Source: Candidatus Veblenbacteria bacterium (GTDB taxonomy: Bacteria > Patescibacteriota > Patescibacteriia > Veblenbacterales > UBA10138). Taken from it: 38,038 bases of DNA. Below are positions 1 through 8,586 of the stretch, in pieces (within the stretch, counting starts at the first letter, position 1; each line of letters starts with the position of its first letter). The stretch is from NCBI GenBank assembly GCA_030700105.1, contig JAUYKG010000046.1, positions 1 to 38,038 on the forward strand, in the 5' to 3' direction. A program made the position numbers and the translations under genes. A model generated the notes under the pieces. That model searched no databases. It was not told where the DNA came from and was given only the letters and a program-made list of their open reading frames with translations.

Positions 1-165
1 GATCGCTACGCCACCCAGAAGCGGCGTGGGGTAAGCGTGCAGCTTGCGCGGTCGGCTGGGTACGTCAACAATGACCCGGCGCAAAGCCCAACGCCGCACT
101 ACTATGGTGGCAGCCGCCGTTACTATGAGCCCCAAGGTAAACCCGGTAAGATAAAGCGCAGTCAT
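1..165 (-). CDS. Partial WecA/TagO/MraY-type phosphoglycosyltransferase (N-terminus only)
   Basis: The 55 N-terminal codons of a gene that runs off the left edge of the window. It starts with ATG at 165 in an ATGA overlap with the ruvX stop, so the two are probably translationally coupled. The visible part has a hydrophobic first helix (residues 3-24) and then VDVPSRPRKLHAYPTPLLGG at about residues 33-52. That matches the first conserved cytoplasmic motif (D-x-P-x-x-RK-x-H-x-x-P-x-P-x-x-GG) of the polyprenyl-phosphate GlcNAc-1-phosphate transferase family (glycosyltransferase family 4). Enzymes of this family start assembly of cell wall or surface polysaccharide on undecaprenyl phosphate in the membrane. 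The RK-x-H form favours WecA/TagO over MraY, but the catalytic motifs lie outside the window. Confidence 0.75.
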   Translation of the reverse strand, partial: MTALYLTGFTLGLIVTAAATIVVRRWALRRVIVDVPSRPRKLHAYPTPLLGGVAI

Positions 166-584
166 GCGGAAGCTGGCGGCTCGGCTGGGCGAGCACGCTC
201 CAGGTAATCCTGCAGTAAAAACATAGCCGCCAGCTCATCGCGTGAGCGAGTGGGCGCACGAACGCCGAATGTCACCGCGTCCGCTCGTTGACTCGTAAGC
301 CGCTCGTCCATTAAGGTTACCGGCACTGCTAGGCGGCTCGTCAATAATTTGGCAAACGCCCGGCTAACCCCGGTTTGTTGAGAGGTACCACCAGAGAGAG
401 TGATCGGCTCACCCACGATAACCTGTTCTATCTCCTCCTCATCCACGATGTCCTGAATTTTTTGGGCCACCTCCTCCGCCGAACTTAACTCCAATACACC
501 ATGAGGTAAGGCCAAATTCACCTCCGTATCGCCTATGGCCAATCCCACCCGCTTGGCGCCGTAGTCTATAGCGAGAACTTTCAT
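162..584 (-). CDS. ruvX: RuvX/YqgF family putative pre-16S rRNA nuclease
   Basis: A 140-aa RNase H-fold protein. The N-terminus MKVLAIDYGAKRVGLAIGD is the YqgF motif with the first catalytic Asp (D7), EQVIVGEPITLSGG carries the middle acidic motif, and the conserved MDERLTSQRAD is followed by RSRDELAAMFLLQDYL with the last conserved Asp. YqgF proteins mature the 5' end of 16S rRNA and were earlier proposed to resolve Holliday junctions. I chose ATG at 584 because it gives the family's usual start; a TTG six bases upstream is also in frame. A GGAG overlapping the stop of the upstream Nudix gene can act as ribosome binding site. Confidence 0.9.
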   Translation of the reverse strand: MKVLAIDYGAKRVGLAIGDTEVNLALPHGVLELSSAEEVAQKIQDIVDEEEIEQVIVGEPITLSGGTSQQTGVSRAFAKLLTSRLAVPVTLMDERLTSQRADAVTFGVRAPTRSRDELAAMFLLQDYLERARPAEPPASA

Positions 585-597
585 AATCAATAAACTC

Positions 598-1113
598 CTA
601 TGACTGCTGTAACAAGAGTTTTGCTACCTCTTGATGCGTCTGCCAACCGATGGTCGGCAAATCATTAATTGGGAACCACTGAATAGCTTCATTTTCTTTT
701 CCATCATTAACGAGTTCTCCTGAGTAGCGGTTAATCCTATAAAAAATACTAAAATGTCCAGGCGATCGAGGATCATCAACTGATTGCAGTAGCGTAAAAT
801 ATTTCCATTCATGAATTACCAATCCCGTTTCTTCCTTTACTTCCCGAACTAAAGCTTCCTCGGGGTGTTCCCCGTATTCGACGAAACCAGCCGGGAACAT
901 CCACGTACCGCGATACGGCTCCCGGCCGCGCCTTACCATAAGCACCCTTTCATTATTCATGATGACACCACCCACAGCAGCCGCGACGTGTGGATAGTAT
1001 GTCCAATTGCAATGCGAACACGCTTGCCGCTCTTTATCTTCCTCCATTCTTACTTCGAGTGTGCTACCACAGAACGGACAGAAAGAGTACTTTTTAGAAT
1101 TTAGAACTATCAT
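598..1113 (-). CDS. Nudix hydrolase with N-terminal zinc ribbon
   Basis: A 171-aa protein. Residues 12-36 hold two Cys pairs (CPFCG and CSHCN), a zinc ribbon like that of NADH pyrophosphatase NudC. A complete Nudix box follows at about residues 76-98: GFVEYGEHPEE, then ALVREVKEETGL, matching G-x5-E-x7-RE-V-x-EE-x-G-L, the Mg-binding site for hydrolysis of nucleoside diphosphates linked to another moiety. The substrate cannot be told from sequence; NAD(H), ADP-ribose or oxidised nucleotides are possible. The NudC signature (SQPWPFPxS) after the box is absent, so I do not call it NudC. It lies just upstream of ruvX, separated by 13 bases. Confidence 0.85.
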   Translation of the reverse strand: MIVLNSKKYSFCPFCGSTLEVRMEEDKERQACSHCNWTYYPHVAAAVGGVIMNNERVLMVRRGREPYRGTWMFPAGFVEYGEHPEEALVREVKEETGLVIHEWKYFTLLQSVDDPRSPGHFSIFYRINRYSGELVNDGKENEAIQWFPINDLPTIGWQTHQEVAKLLLQQS

Positions 1114-1164
1114 GAGGAATAAAGATAGTTAATCGACTGAATTAGCATATAATCTACACCAAAA

Positions 1165-2364
1165 TTACACTAACAGTGAGGAAAACTTCTGGTCAATAAT
1201 ATTTGCAACTCTCTGTAAGTAACTCTCTGAAACTTGTTTTTCTTCAACAGATGCCTCATTACGACCTCTATCAAGTACAATCGGCTTTCCTTCTCCCGCC
1301 AATATTTTACTTACGGAGGATGTTGTAATTACCCGCGGCAATATATCAAATCGGACAATGTCTGATTCATTAGAAAATGATAGGTTTATCAGGCCCACAA
1401 AACCCCTGGTAAACCAAGCTTCGGATGCGGATTTCATATCACGGAAATTGCTTCCTGATGCCGACTTTATATTTTTTACAAGATAGTCCAACAAGCCTAT
1501 AGATTCTTGCGAAAGCCAGTCTTGGTTACGTTTAATATAATCACTAGCCAAGGCGCGCCGTTTATCCTCTTCAAGTGGTATATACCTGTTAGTCAATGGG
1601 TCAATATTTTTGTCTGTAAATAAGTGTTCAACCTCCTCATACTCCTTTTGCATCGTCCCTAAAAGTGCCCTTACGTCCGGAAAGATTTCCTGAATCTTTG
1701 CCTGATCTTTGAACCGCATAGAAAAATACCCCGGGTGCATTACTGTTTCCTGCGAAGCCAGAAAATCCGTAAATAGCTTCTGCTTTTTAACAATTGTTTC
1801 CACAAAATCTTTGTATAGTGGCGCAAACGGTTCTACGACACTAAGCCGTTTGAACCAATCTAAGTCTTTCCACTGAACCGATCTGCGGTTTGCCTCCACA
1901 TATTTATCCCTGGTAACAAATATATGGGAATGAAGTTTGGTTTGAATCGAATGCTGGCCCGGCAAGTGGTCTTCAACATTAAATCCAATGGACACATTAA
2001 CCTCCCTATTATCGGGGCTTATTACACCTAAAGCGACTTCTTTATTTATATCAAAAAATAACTTTCCTTCATCATCGTTGAGATTTTCGATTGTTTGTAC
2101 CTCCCTCCCCGTACTACCGGCAAAAATATTTACATCCTGATATGTCCACGATGGCGATTTTGGGGTCAAAAGAAACTCAAGACCGGTGTCTGAATACTTG
2201 AGGGTACGGAACGGCTGCATGCGTTCCTTAAATTCATCCCAGGAAAGCTCCTCAGCCTCGCCACCCGCCAATTTTTCAGGATAATATTGAGGGGTTTCCA
2301 TGCGACCAACCTCAATCTCTCGTCCTTGTAGAAATGATTTTAAGAAAGGATTCTGTTCTGGCAT
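1165..2364 (-). CDS. Hypothetical 399-aa protein, last member of the adk-map group
   Basis: I do not recognise this protein. It has no signal peptide or membrane segment, so it is probably cytoplasmic. The centre (about residues 120-152) reads VNVSIGFNVEDHLPGQHSIQ and then TKLHSHIFVTRDKYVE; the hydrophobic strand followed by HxH is reminiscent of a HIT-like or cupin metal/nucleotide site, but the full HIT triad HxHxH is not present. The C-terminal half is mostly helical and charged. It starts 15 bases after the map stop, so it is probably co-transcribed with adk-map. Its codon use looks more AT-rich than the ribosomal genes upstream, which fits a later insertion. Confidence 0.75.
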   Translation of the reverse strand: MPEQNPFLKSFLQGREIEVGRMETPQYYPEKLAGGEAEELSWDEFKERMQPFRTLKYSDTGLEFLLTPKSPSWTYQDVNIFAGSTGREVQTIENLNDDEGKLFFDINKEVALGVISPDNREVNVSIGFNVEDHLPGQHSIQTKLHSHIFVTRDKYVEANRRSVQWKDLDWFKRLSVVEPFAPLYKDFVETIVKKQKLFTDFLASQETVMHPGYFSMRFKDQAKIQEIFPDVRALLGTMQKEYEEVEHLFTDKNIDPLTNRYIPLEEDKRRALASDYIKRNQDWLSQESIGLLDYLVKNIKSASGSNFRDMKSASEAWFTRGFVGLINLSFSNESDIVRFDILPRVITTSSVSKILAGEGKPIVLDRGRNEASVEEKQVSESYLQRVANIIDQKFSSLLV

Positions 2365-2379
2365 AACATCTAGTAAGAC

Positions 2380-3147
2380 TTACATTCTGGTCAGGATTTC
2401 GCAGCCGTTCTCAGTCACCAGAACAGTATGCTCAAAATGGGCGGATAAGCTGTTGTCGGCGGTAACCACCGTCCATCCATCCTCAAGCGTTTCCACTTCA
2501 TCGCCTCCTGCATTCACCATAGGCTCAATGGCTATCGTAGCGCCTGCAGGCAAAACCGGGCCGGTACCGGCGTGCCCAAAGTTAGGAATGGGCGGCTCTT
2601 CGTGCACGGTGCGCCCTACCCCGTGGCCGGTTAACTTGCGCACCACGGTGAACCCCTGCGCTTCTACAAAACTCTGTACTGCCTGGCCAACATCGCCCAC
2701 TCGTACCCCGCCCCGTACTTGCCGCAGGGCCATGTCCAACGCCTGACGCGTTACCTTAATGAGTTTCTTGGCTTCGACAGAAATAGTGCCCACAGGAACG
2801 GTAATCGCCATATCAGTACACAATTCCTTATACCAACAACCTAAATCCAATCCCACAATATCCCCCTCCTGGAGCACTTTGGTTTGGCTGGGGATGCCAT
2901 GCACCACTTCGGTGTTAACTGAGGTACACAAAGTAGCGGGGTAGGGGTTTCCCTCTTCTTTTCCGTAGTCTAAGAACGATGGCGTAGCACCCAATTCGCG
3001 CAAACGCCGCTCGGCCAAAGCGTTAAGCTCCCCGGTGCTCACCTTAGGCCGCACCGCCGCTGCCACTTCCCCCAACACGGTGGCGAGTATACGGCCGCCT
3101 GCCCTCATAGCCTCAATCTCGGCCGCAGTTTTAACCAACGAATTCAT
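2380..3147 (-). CDS. map: Methionine aminopeptidase, type I
   Basis: 255 aa. It removes the initiator methionine from nascent proteins at the ribosome. The five metal ligands of the pita-bread fold are readable in order: D in GLDLGCW, D in LCTDMAI, H in LTGHGVG, E in IAIEPMVN and E in AHFEHTVLV. No N-terminal SH3/zinc extension is present, so this is the short bacterial type Ia form. The start overlaps the adk stop as ATGA, which indicates translational coupling. The order secY-adk-map is the classic end of the spc operon; the usual next genes infA, rpmJ and rpsM do not follow here. Confidence 0.97.
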   Translation of the reverse strand: MNSLVKTAAEIEAMRAGGRILATVLGEVAAAVRPKVSTGELNALAERRLRELGATPSFLDYGKEEGNPYPATLCTSVNTEVVHGIPSQTKVLQEGDIVGLDLGCWYKELCTDMAITVPVGTISVEAKKLIKVTRQALDMALRQVRGGVRVGDVGQAVQSFVEAQGFTVVRKLTGHGVGRTVHEEPPIPNFGHAGTGPVLPAGATIAIEPMVNAGGDEVETLEDGWTVVTADNSLSAHFEHTVLVTENGCEILTRM

Positions 3148-3785
3148 ACGCCCAAGTTCTTTCGGAGTCTGGCAGTAACTTCCGGTATGGGCGGCGTGCC
3201 ATCAACCTTAATCAACTGGCCTCGCTGCCGATAAAATTCCAACAACGGCTCTGTTTGTTTGTGAAAAGTAACCAACCGATCACGCACCAAGGGTTCAGTA
3301 TCGTCCACCCGCTGAAGCAGTGGAGCCCCATCACTATCGCACACGTCTGGCTTAACTGGGGGTTTGAACTGTACGTGATACACCGTGCCACAGACCGAAC
3401 AGCTGCGGCGCCCGGTAATGCGCTTTACCGCCTCCTCATCCGACAGTGTTAAATATATCGCCGCAACTTCTGTGTTCAAACGCGCCAAAAACTCCGCCTG
3501 CACAAGATTCCTGGGGTAGCCGTCTAAAATAAATCCGCCAGCCGCATCTGCTTGTTGTAAACGCTGCTTGACCAGGGCGTTCGTAACTTCGTCTGGCACC
3601 AAAATACCTTTGCTAAAGTACTCATCCCTGGCCTTAACGCCCAGGGGGTCGCCCGCGGCGGCCATTTGCCTGAATATCTCGCCGGTTGAAATGTGGGGTA
3701 CTCCCAAAAAGCCAGCCAAGGCCTGCGCTTGCGTACCCTTGCCCGAGCCTTGTGGCCCCAGAAAAATGTAACGGCTACCTGTCAT
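3144..3785 (-). CDS. adk: Adenylate kinase, zinc-lid form
   Basis: 213 aa. Catalyses ATP + AMP = 2 ADP. The P-loop is GPQGSGKGTQAQ at residues 9-20, HISTGEIFR is the AMP-binding segment and GFILDGYPRN holds the conserved DG-x-PR. The lid domain (about residues 124-160) contains CSVCG and CDSDG, giving Cys-Cys-Cys-Asp zinc ligands as in many Gram-positive enzymes. A terminator lies between secY and this gene, and a TACACT box ends 10 bases before the ATG, so adk-map probably start a new transcript with almost no leader. Confidence 0.97.
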   Translation of the reverse strand: MTGSRYIFLGPQGSGKGTQAQALAGFLGVPHISTGEIFRQMAAAGDPLGVKARDEYFSKGILVPDEVTNALVKQRLQQADAAGGFILDGYPRNLVQAEFLARLNTEVAAIYLTLSDEEAVKRITGRRSCSVCGTVYHVQFKPPVKPDVCDSDGAPLLQRVDDTEPLVRDRLVTFHKQTEPLLEFYRQRGQLIKVDGTPPIPEVTARLRKNLGV

Positions 3786-3795
3786 AACGCTCGTA

Positions 3796-3801
3796 AGTGT
3801 A
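3796..3801 (-). promoter_or_regulatory. Probable -10 box of the adk-map transcript
   Basis: TACACT lies 10 bases upstream of the adk ATG and just downstream of the secY terminator. The expected transcription start would leave a leader of only about 3 bases. No good -35 hexamer is visible (TTTTCT at 17-base spacing is weak). Confidence 0.4.
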
Positions 3802-3818
3802 GCGTATTTAATGATGAA

Positions 3819-3847
3819 AGAAAAAGGCTCGCCAACTAAGCGAGCCC
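3819..3847 (-). terminator. Intrinsic terminator after secY
   Basis: On the minus strand GGGCTCGC, TTAGTT, then GGCGAGCC forms a GC-rich hairpin followed by a T-rich run (TTTTTCTTT). It ends the S10-spc transcript after secY and separates it from adk-map. Confidence 0.85.
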
Positions 3848-3867
3848 GACAAAATCACAGGAGAAAA

Positions 3868-5145
3868 TTATAGCTCCTCGTAATCTCGCATTACCAGTTG
3901 CGCGTTTATCTGGCGCATGGTCTCGATAACAACCTGCACCACGATAAGCACGGAAGTGCCACCAATCACCAAGAGTTGCGAACCAGTGAACGATTGCAAC
4001 GCCAGGGGCAGTATGGCAATGGCAGAGAGGAACAGGGCGCCTGGGAAAATGATGCGATTCATAGTTTGCCCGAGGTGCTCCACAGTGGAACTGCCCGGGC
4101 GAATGCCGGGTATGAACCCGCCCTGTTTTTGTAAGTTCTCGGCAATTTGGTCGGGTTTAAAAATAACCGCGGTATAAAAATACGTGAACCCGAACACCAA
4201 AACGAAGTAGGCAACGGCGTAAAAGACCTGGTTTTGGAACAATGTAATAGTGAACTCAGCTGCTTGCACCAGCCAATCGGCTTGCGAGCGCACGAAGAAC
4301 TGGGCCACCATGGGCGGGAACAGAATAACGGAAATGGCGAAAATAATAGGGATAACACCAGCCTGCAACAAGCGCAGGGGCAGGTGGGTAGTAGCGCCGC
4401 CCACGGCGTGCGGCCCGCGCATCATACGGGCGTAGTTCACCGGAATGTTGCGTTGTGCCTCGGTTACCACCACTACTCCAACCACGGTAACCAGAGCCAC
4501 CACTAGGAACGCAATAACGCTAAAGAGCTGGGTGGGGTCGAAAGTGGCCGCCACCTGCTGGATTTGCTGCGGTACAGAGGCCACGATACCGGCAAAAATG
4601 AGCAAGCTGATGCCGTTGCCCACCTTGCGCTCGGAAATAATCTCTCCGAGCCACATAAGGAAAATGGTTCCGGCCGTAACCATGGCCAAGCTCACCGCCA
4701 ACTGCCAGGGGTCGAGCGCACCCACCAGCCGCCCGCCTGCCTGTTGGCGCAGAATAGCGATAAAGCCGTACCCCTGCAGAACAGCTAATGGCACGGTGAG
4801 GTAACGGGTGTACTGGTTAATACGCCGTTGTCCAGCTTCTCCATCCTTGGATATCTCCTCCATTCGCGGCACGATCATGGTTAACAGCTGCACAATGATG
4901 GAGGCGGTAATGTACGGCCCGACACCCAACATGACCACGGAAAAATTCTCCAACCCGCCGCCGGAGAAAATGTTAAGCAGTCCCAAAAATTGATTCTGGG
5001 CAAAAAAATTGCGCAAGGCCACGGCATCCACGCCTGGAATGGGCAGGTGCGCACCTACACGAAAAACAACCAAAGCCAGGAGTACCAGCAAGATACTGTT
5101 ACGTAGGTCGGGGGTGGTCCAAATCTGCTGGAGCTTGCGCCACAT
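3868..5145 (-). CDS. secY: Protein translocase subunit SecY
   Basis: 425 aa, the pore subunit of the Sec translocon. Ten hydrophobic segments can be followed along the protein, starting with NSILLVLLALVVFRVGAHLP (helix 1). The plug/helix 2a region contains FSGGGLENFSVVMLGVGPYI. The cytoplasmic loop before helix 7 contains QRNIPVNYARMMRG, the loop that contacts SecA and the ribosome; the Tyr-Ala-Arg is typical. It follows rplO by 5 bases, the usual spc operon order. It is needed here for export of the signal-peptide proteins encoded at 23318-30837. Confidence 0.98.
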   Translation of the reverse strand: MWRKLQQIWTTPDLRNSILLVLLALVVFRVGAHLPIPGVDAVALRNFFAQNQFLGLLNIFSGGGLENFSVVMLGVGPYITASIIVQLLTMIVPRMEEISKDGEAGQRRINQYTRYLTVPLAVLQGYGFIAILRQQAGGRLVGALDPWQLAVSLAMVTAGTIFLMWLGEIISERKVGNGISLLIFAGIVASVPQQIQQVAATFDPTQLFSVIAFLVVALVTVVGVVVVTEAQRNIPVNYARMMRGPHAVGGATTHLPLRLLQAGVIPIIFAISVILFPPMVAQFFVRSQADWLVQAAEFTITLFQNQVFYAVAYFVLVFGFTYFYTAVIFKPDQIAENLQKQGGFIPGIRPGSSTVEHLGQTMNRIIFPGALFLSAIAILPLALQSFTGSQLLVIGGTSVLIVVQVVIETMRQINAQLVMRDYEEL

Positions 5146-5150
5146 ACGTT

Positions 5151-5621
5151 TTACTTTTTTATCGTTACCTTGACTGGCGGCAAGATCTCAACCGTACCGC
5201 CCGCCGCTGTAATAGCCTTCTGGGCGCCACCGGTAACCACCTGAACCTTAACTGTGAGCTTCTGGGGTGCACTACCGCCTCCAATAAGCTTAACAGGCAA
5301 GCTGGCACTCTCAATCAGCTTCCGCCGCTGAAGAAGTTCGGGCGTAACCACTTCGCCGGCCTTGAACTTACCGAGCGCTGCTACGGTGACCACTTGGGGC
5401 TGCGCCTTAAAACTCTCAAAGCCGCGCACCTTGGGCAAGTGGGAAACGAAATGCTTAGCACCAAACTGAATTAACCCCTTGCGACCTCCTTGACGGGCAC
5501 GCTGACCTTTGGTGCCGCGCGTAGCCGTGGTGCCGTGCCCGGAAGCGTTACCCCGCCCCAGGCGCTTGCGAGAACGGCGAGCACCTCGGTTGGCTTTTAA
5601 ATTATGTAATGCTAATGACAT
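5151..5621 (-). CDS. rplO: Large subunit ribosomal protein uL15
   Basis: 156 aa. The glycine/basic N-terminus with KRLGRGNASGHGTTATRGTKGQRAR is the diagnostic uL15 motif that winds into 23S rRNA. The C-terminal globular part ends in VEILPPVKVTIKK. It begins one base after the rpsE stop; the gene rpmD, which in most bacteria lies between rpsE and rplO, is missing. Confidence 0.97.
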   Translation of the reverse strand: MSLALHNLKANRGARRSRKRLGRGNASGHGTTATRGTKGQRARQGGRKGLIQFGAKHFVSHLPKVRGFESFKAQPQVVTVAALGKFKAGEVVTPELLQRRKLIESASLPVKLIGGGSAPQKLTVKVQVVTGGAQKAITAAGGTVEILPPVKVTIKK

Positions 5622-5622
5622 G

Positions 5623-6132
5623 CTAGGATTTTAATTTGAGTTGACTAAAAGCCTGCATGACAGCTCGAACGTTATTGATCTTGTTGGAAGAACCTAAAAT
5701 CTTGCTCACTACGTTGGGCACACCAGCGAGCTCCAGCACCGCACGTACCGGTCCACCGGCAATGATACCGGTACCGGTCGGGGCGGGCTTAAGGAGCACC
5801 CGAGCGCTCTTGTACTTAATGGTAATTTGATGCGGCAAAGTGTCACCCTTCAAAGGAACGCTCAATATGGCGCGCCGCGCCTTGGCTGTGGCCTTGCTCA
5901 CCGCTAGGCTCACGTCGGAGCCTTTAGCCAACCCAGCACCCACCTTGCCTTGACGGTTACCGAGCACAACCAACGCGCGGAAACGCATGCGCTTGCCGCC
6001 GGCCATCACGCGAGTTACGCGCGCGAGCTCAACTATCCGCTGCTCAAATCCGTCATCCGGTCGCTCCCGCCTGGGCCCGCGCCCGCCGCGCCCGCCGCCA
6101 AATCCTCTGCTTCGTTGTGATAGTGGAGTCAT
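5623..6132 (-). CDS. rpsE: Small subunit ribosomal protein uS5
   Basis: 169 aa. The double-stranded-RNA-binding S5 domain ([20 protein letters not shown], then [17 protein letters not shown]) and the C-terminal domain with [21 protein letters not shown] and [15 protein letters not shown] are all present. The N-terminus has a short Gly/Arg-rich stretch ([15 protein letters not shown]), a modest extension whose role I cannot tell. uS5 takes part in decoding accuracy. Confidence 0.97.
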   Translation of the reverse strand: MTPLSQRSRGFGGGRGGRGPRRERPDDGFEQRIVELARVTRVMAGGKRMRFRALVVLGNRQGKVGAGLAKGSDVSLAVSKATAKARRAILSVPLKGDTLPHQITIKYKSARVLLKPAPTGTGIIAGGPVRAVLELAGVPNVVSKILGSSNKINNVRAVMQAFSQLKLKS

Positions 6133-6154
6133 AGGTTACAACAAGACGAAATTA

Positions 6155-6508
6155 CTAAAACTCAAGTCCCCCTTCGCGCGCGCCATCGGCCAAGGCCTGC
6201 ACGCGCCCGTGGTAGGCGTACCCACCGCGATCAAACACCACGCGCGTAAGGCCGAGCGCGCGGGCGCGCTCGGCTACCAGCTTACCCACGGCGTGAGCTG
6301 TCTCACACGGAGTAGTTTTAGCCTTAACAACAATTACGGTATCGGTCACGGCCGCCAAGGTCTTCTGCGCCACATCGTCAATCAGCTGCGCCCTAATGTG
6401 CTTAAGGCTACGGAAAACAGCCAGACGCGGACGCTCTGGCGTGCCTGCCACGCGAGCGCGCACGCGGCGATGTCGGCGAGAACGAGGTTGTACTTTATAG
6501 TATGCCAT
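6155..6508 (-). CDS. rplR: Large subunit ribosomal protein uL18
   Basis: 117 aa, the 5S rRNA-binding protein of the central protuberance. The motif [20 protein letters not shown] followed by [15 protein letters not shown] is typical. I chose ATG at 6508 ([15 protein letters not shown]) over an in-frame start at 6532 inside the rplF end, because 6508 leaves an AAGG ribosome binding site overlapping the rplF stop and avoids overlap. The end [26 protein letters not shown] is conserved. Confidence 0.96.
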   Translation of the reverse strand: MAYYKVQPRSRRHRRVRARVAGTPERPRLAVFRSLKHIRAQLIDDVAQKTLAAVTDTVIVVKAKTTPCETAHAVGKLVAERARALGLTRVVFDRGGYAYHGRVQALADGAREGGLEF

Positions 6509-6518
6509 ATAAAATGCC

Positions 6519-7070
6519 TTACTTGGTACCAACTGATTTTACCACCTTGCCAGCCTTGCGGCGCACGAGTTCACCGGCATAACGAATACCTTTACCCTTG
6601 TACGGCTCGGGTGGTTTCAGGCCACGAATCTCGGCCGCGGTTTGCCCCACGAGCTGTTTGGAAGCCCCCGCCACGCTAATAACATTCTTCTCCACCGTAA
6701 TGGTAATGGTGCTAGGCACGGCATAGCGGACTGGGTGCGAAAAACCGAGGTTTAAGACCAGGTCCTTACCTTCCACCTGAGCCTTATACCCAATGCCAGA
6801 GATCTCCAACTTTTTAACAAAACCTTCATGCACACCCTTAACGGCGTTGGCGACCAATTGGCGCGCCAAACCCCACAGGGCGCGCTCGTGCCGTTGCCCG
6901 GGGTGCGGTACCGTTACCGTAATCTGGTTGCCCTCTTGTGTGAGCATCACCTCCCGCGGCAGGGTTTCTATCAGCTCACCCTTGGGGCCTTTTACCACCA
7001 CACCATTGGGCTGTTTTTCAACCTGCACGCCGGACGGAATAATAATAACCAATTTACCTAAGCGGGACAT
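6519..7070 (-). CDS. rplF: Large subunit ribosomal protein uL6
   Basis: 183 aa with the two repeated uL6 domains. The second domain contains the signature [22 protein letters not shown] near the C-terminus, which lies at the factor-binding site of the 50S subunit near the sarcin-ricin loop. It starts 3 bases after rpsH. Length and order are normal. Confidence 0.97.
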   Translation of the reverse strand: MSRLGKLVIIIPSGVQVEKQPNGVVVKGPKGELIETLPREVMLTQEGNQITVTVPHPGQRHERALWGLARQLVANAVKGVHEGFVKKLEISGIGYKAQVEGKDLVLNLGFSHPVRYAVPSTITITVEKNVISVAGASKQLVGQTAAEIRGLKPPEPYKGKGIRYAGELVRRKAGKVVKSVGTK

Positions 7071-7073
7071 AGG

Positions 7074-7460
7074 CTAGTAGATTTCACAAATAACCTCACC
7101 GCCCAGATGTTTGGCTCTAGCATCGCGGTTGGTCATTAAGCCTTGCGAAGTGGAAATAATGGCCATACCTAGCCCAGACAATACCGGGGGCTGTTCACCG
7201 TACTTTACGTAGTGCCGCCGGCCAGGCGTACTTACGCGCTTCAAATTGCGAATAGCAGGCTGACCCGCTTCGTAGCGCAATTTCAGCTTTAAGCTGCGGC
7301 TAGGTAATTCAACCTCACTCACACCCTCCAGGTAGCCCTCCTGCGCCATAATATTGGCCAAGCCGGCCTTAATTTTGGAATAGGGCACCAACACGTCCGG
7401 CTTGTGCACCAAGACGGCGTTGCGAATGCGAGCTAACATGTCACTAATGGGATCGGTCAT
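7074..7460 (-). CDS. rpsH: Small subunit ribosomal protein uS8
   Basis: 128 aa. It starts with MTDPISDMLARIRNA and ends with the conserved GLGMAIISTSQGLMTNRDAR and GGEVICEIY, the uS8 signature. It binds the central domain of 16S rRNA and in E. coli represses the spc operon; no obvious target site is visible here. Confidence 0.97.
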   Translation of the reverse strand: MTDPISDMLARIRNAVLVHKPDVLVPYSKIKAGLANIMAQEGYLEGVSEVELPSRSLKLKLRYEAGQPAIRNLKRVSTPGRRHYVKYGEQPPVLSGLGMAIISTSQGLMTNRDARAKHLGGEVICEIY

Positions 7461-7493
7461 AATCGTACGAGTGAAACATTTACGTGATACTGA

Positions 7494-7685
7494 CTAACTG
7501 GCCTTGCGAATACCCGGCAACTCACCGTTATTGGCCAACTCGCGGAAACAAATGCGGCACAAATCGAACGTGCGCATGTACCCGCGACGTCGGCCACAGC
7601 GCCAGCAACGGCGCACCACCCGCGTGGAGTACTTAGGATTGGTGAGTGAACGGCGTGATTTAACTTCTTGGCTGGTGGTAGACAT
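7494..7685 (-). CDS. rpsN: Small subunit ribosomal protein uS14, zinc-binding short form
   Basis: 63 aa from ATG at 7685 ([12 protein letters not shown]). It has the C-x2-C, then C-x2-C zinc ribbon in [14 protein letters not shown] and [11 protein letters not shown], the short type Z paralogue of S14. The longer zinc-free version is not in the window. It sits between rplE and rpsH as usual. Confidence 0.96.
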   Translation of the reverse strand: MSTTSQEVKSRRSLTNPKYSTRVVRRCWRCGRRRGYMRTFDLCRICFRELANNGELPGIRKAS

Positions 7686-7686
7686 A

Positions 7687-8247
7687 TTAGCTAGCAAAAG
7701 GAAATCCTAAAAGTTCAAACAAACGCTTGCCGCGCTCGTGGTTGCGGGCGGTGGTGGCAATGATCACCTCAAGACCATGAATGGATTCAACCTCGTCAGA
7801 ACGGATCTCGGGAAAAATGAGGTGCTCACGGAACCCGATGGCCAAATTCCCCTGGGCGTCAATTGAGCGAGGCGGCAGGCCGCGGAAATCCCGCACTCGG
7901 GGCAGGGACACGTGGATGAGCTTTTCCAAAAAACTGTACATTCGCTCCCCACGCAAAGTGACGGCGGCTCCCACCACCATACCCTGACGGATCTTGAAAT
8001 TGGAAATGGACTTCTTGGCGCGGGTGAGCACCGGCTTTTGTCCGGTCACACGACTTAAGGTATTCAGCACGACTTCTTGAAGCTTTCCTTCATGAGTCCC
8101 CTGGCTCAGCCCCACGTTCAGCACCACCTTGGCAAGTTTAGGTACAGCCATAACGTTCTTCAGACCGAACTCCTGCTGCAAGACAGGCACCACCTGCTTG
8201 AGGTAATGGGTGCGGAGCGACGAATTGTGTTCTTGACGGGAAGACAT
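7687..8247 (-). CDS. rplE: Large subunit ribosomal protein uL5
   Basis: 186 aa, binds 5S rRNA. Conserved parts are [49 protein letters not shown] and the end [30 protein letters not shown] at 8247 (MSSRQEHN) is chosen because an in-frame GTG at 8274 would overlap rplX. Confidence 0.97.
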   Translation of the reverse strand: MSSRQEHNSSLRTHYLKQVVPVLQQEFGLKNVMAVPKLAKVVLNVGLSQGTHEGKLQEVVLNTLSRVTGQKPVLTRAKKSISNFKIRQGMVVGAAVTLRGERMYSFLEKLIHVSLPRVRDFRGLPPRSIDAQGNLAIGFREHLIFPEIRSDEVESIHGLEVIIATTARNHERGKRLFELLGFPFAS

Positions 8248-8257
8248 AAGGAGTGGT

Positions 8258-8572
8258 TTATAAGCTCTGTGCACAGTGCCGGCACACCCGAGCGCGTTGT
8301 CCTTCGACCCCTACCTGAATGCGTACCCGGGTAGGCTTGCTACAGTGAGGACACACCACGCTCACCTTAGATATCGGCAAGGGAGCGGCGTATTGTACGC
8401 GACTGCCCGTGCTGCCCCGCTTGCGGGTTTTGAGGTGCTTCACGCGCATATTCACACCCTCTACCACGAGCAATCCGAGGCGGGGGAAAAGCTGAGTTAC
8501 CTTACCTTGCTTGCCCTTATCGCGGCCGGAGAGCACGGTAACGGTATCGTTCTTTTTTACCTTGAATATCAT
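8258..8572 (-). CDS. rplX: Large subunit ribosomal protein uL24 with Cys-pair tail
   Basis: 104 aa. The N-terminal KOW motif VKKNDTVTVLSGRDKGKQGKV starts 50S assembly by binding the 5' end of 23S rRNA. The C-terminal part contains CPHCSKPTRVRI and VCRHCAQSL, two Cys pairs that could hold a zinc ion; this ribbon-like ending is seen in many bacterial uL24 proteins. Confidence 0.96.
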   Translation of the reverse strand: MIFKVKKNDTVTVLSGRDKGKQGKVTQLFPRLGLLVVEGVNMRVKHLKTRKRGSTGSRVQYAAPLPISKVSVVCPHCSKPTRVRIQVGVEGQRARVCRHCAQSL

Positions 8573-8586
8573 ACGTGAAAAATGAA

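Noticed and set aside
2300-2746. 148-codon plus-strand open frame over the map gene
   Set aside because: It lies opposite map and the 399-aa gene and has no ribosome binding site or recognisable protein; it is a shadow of map.
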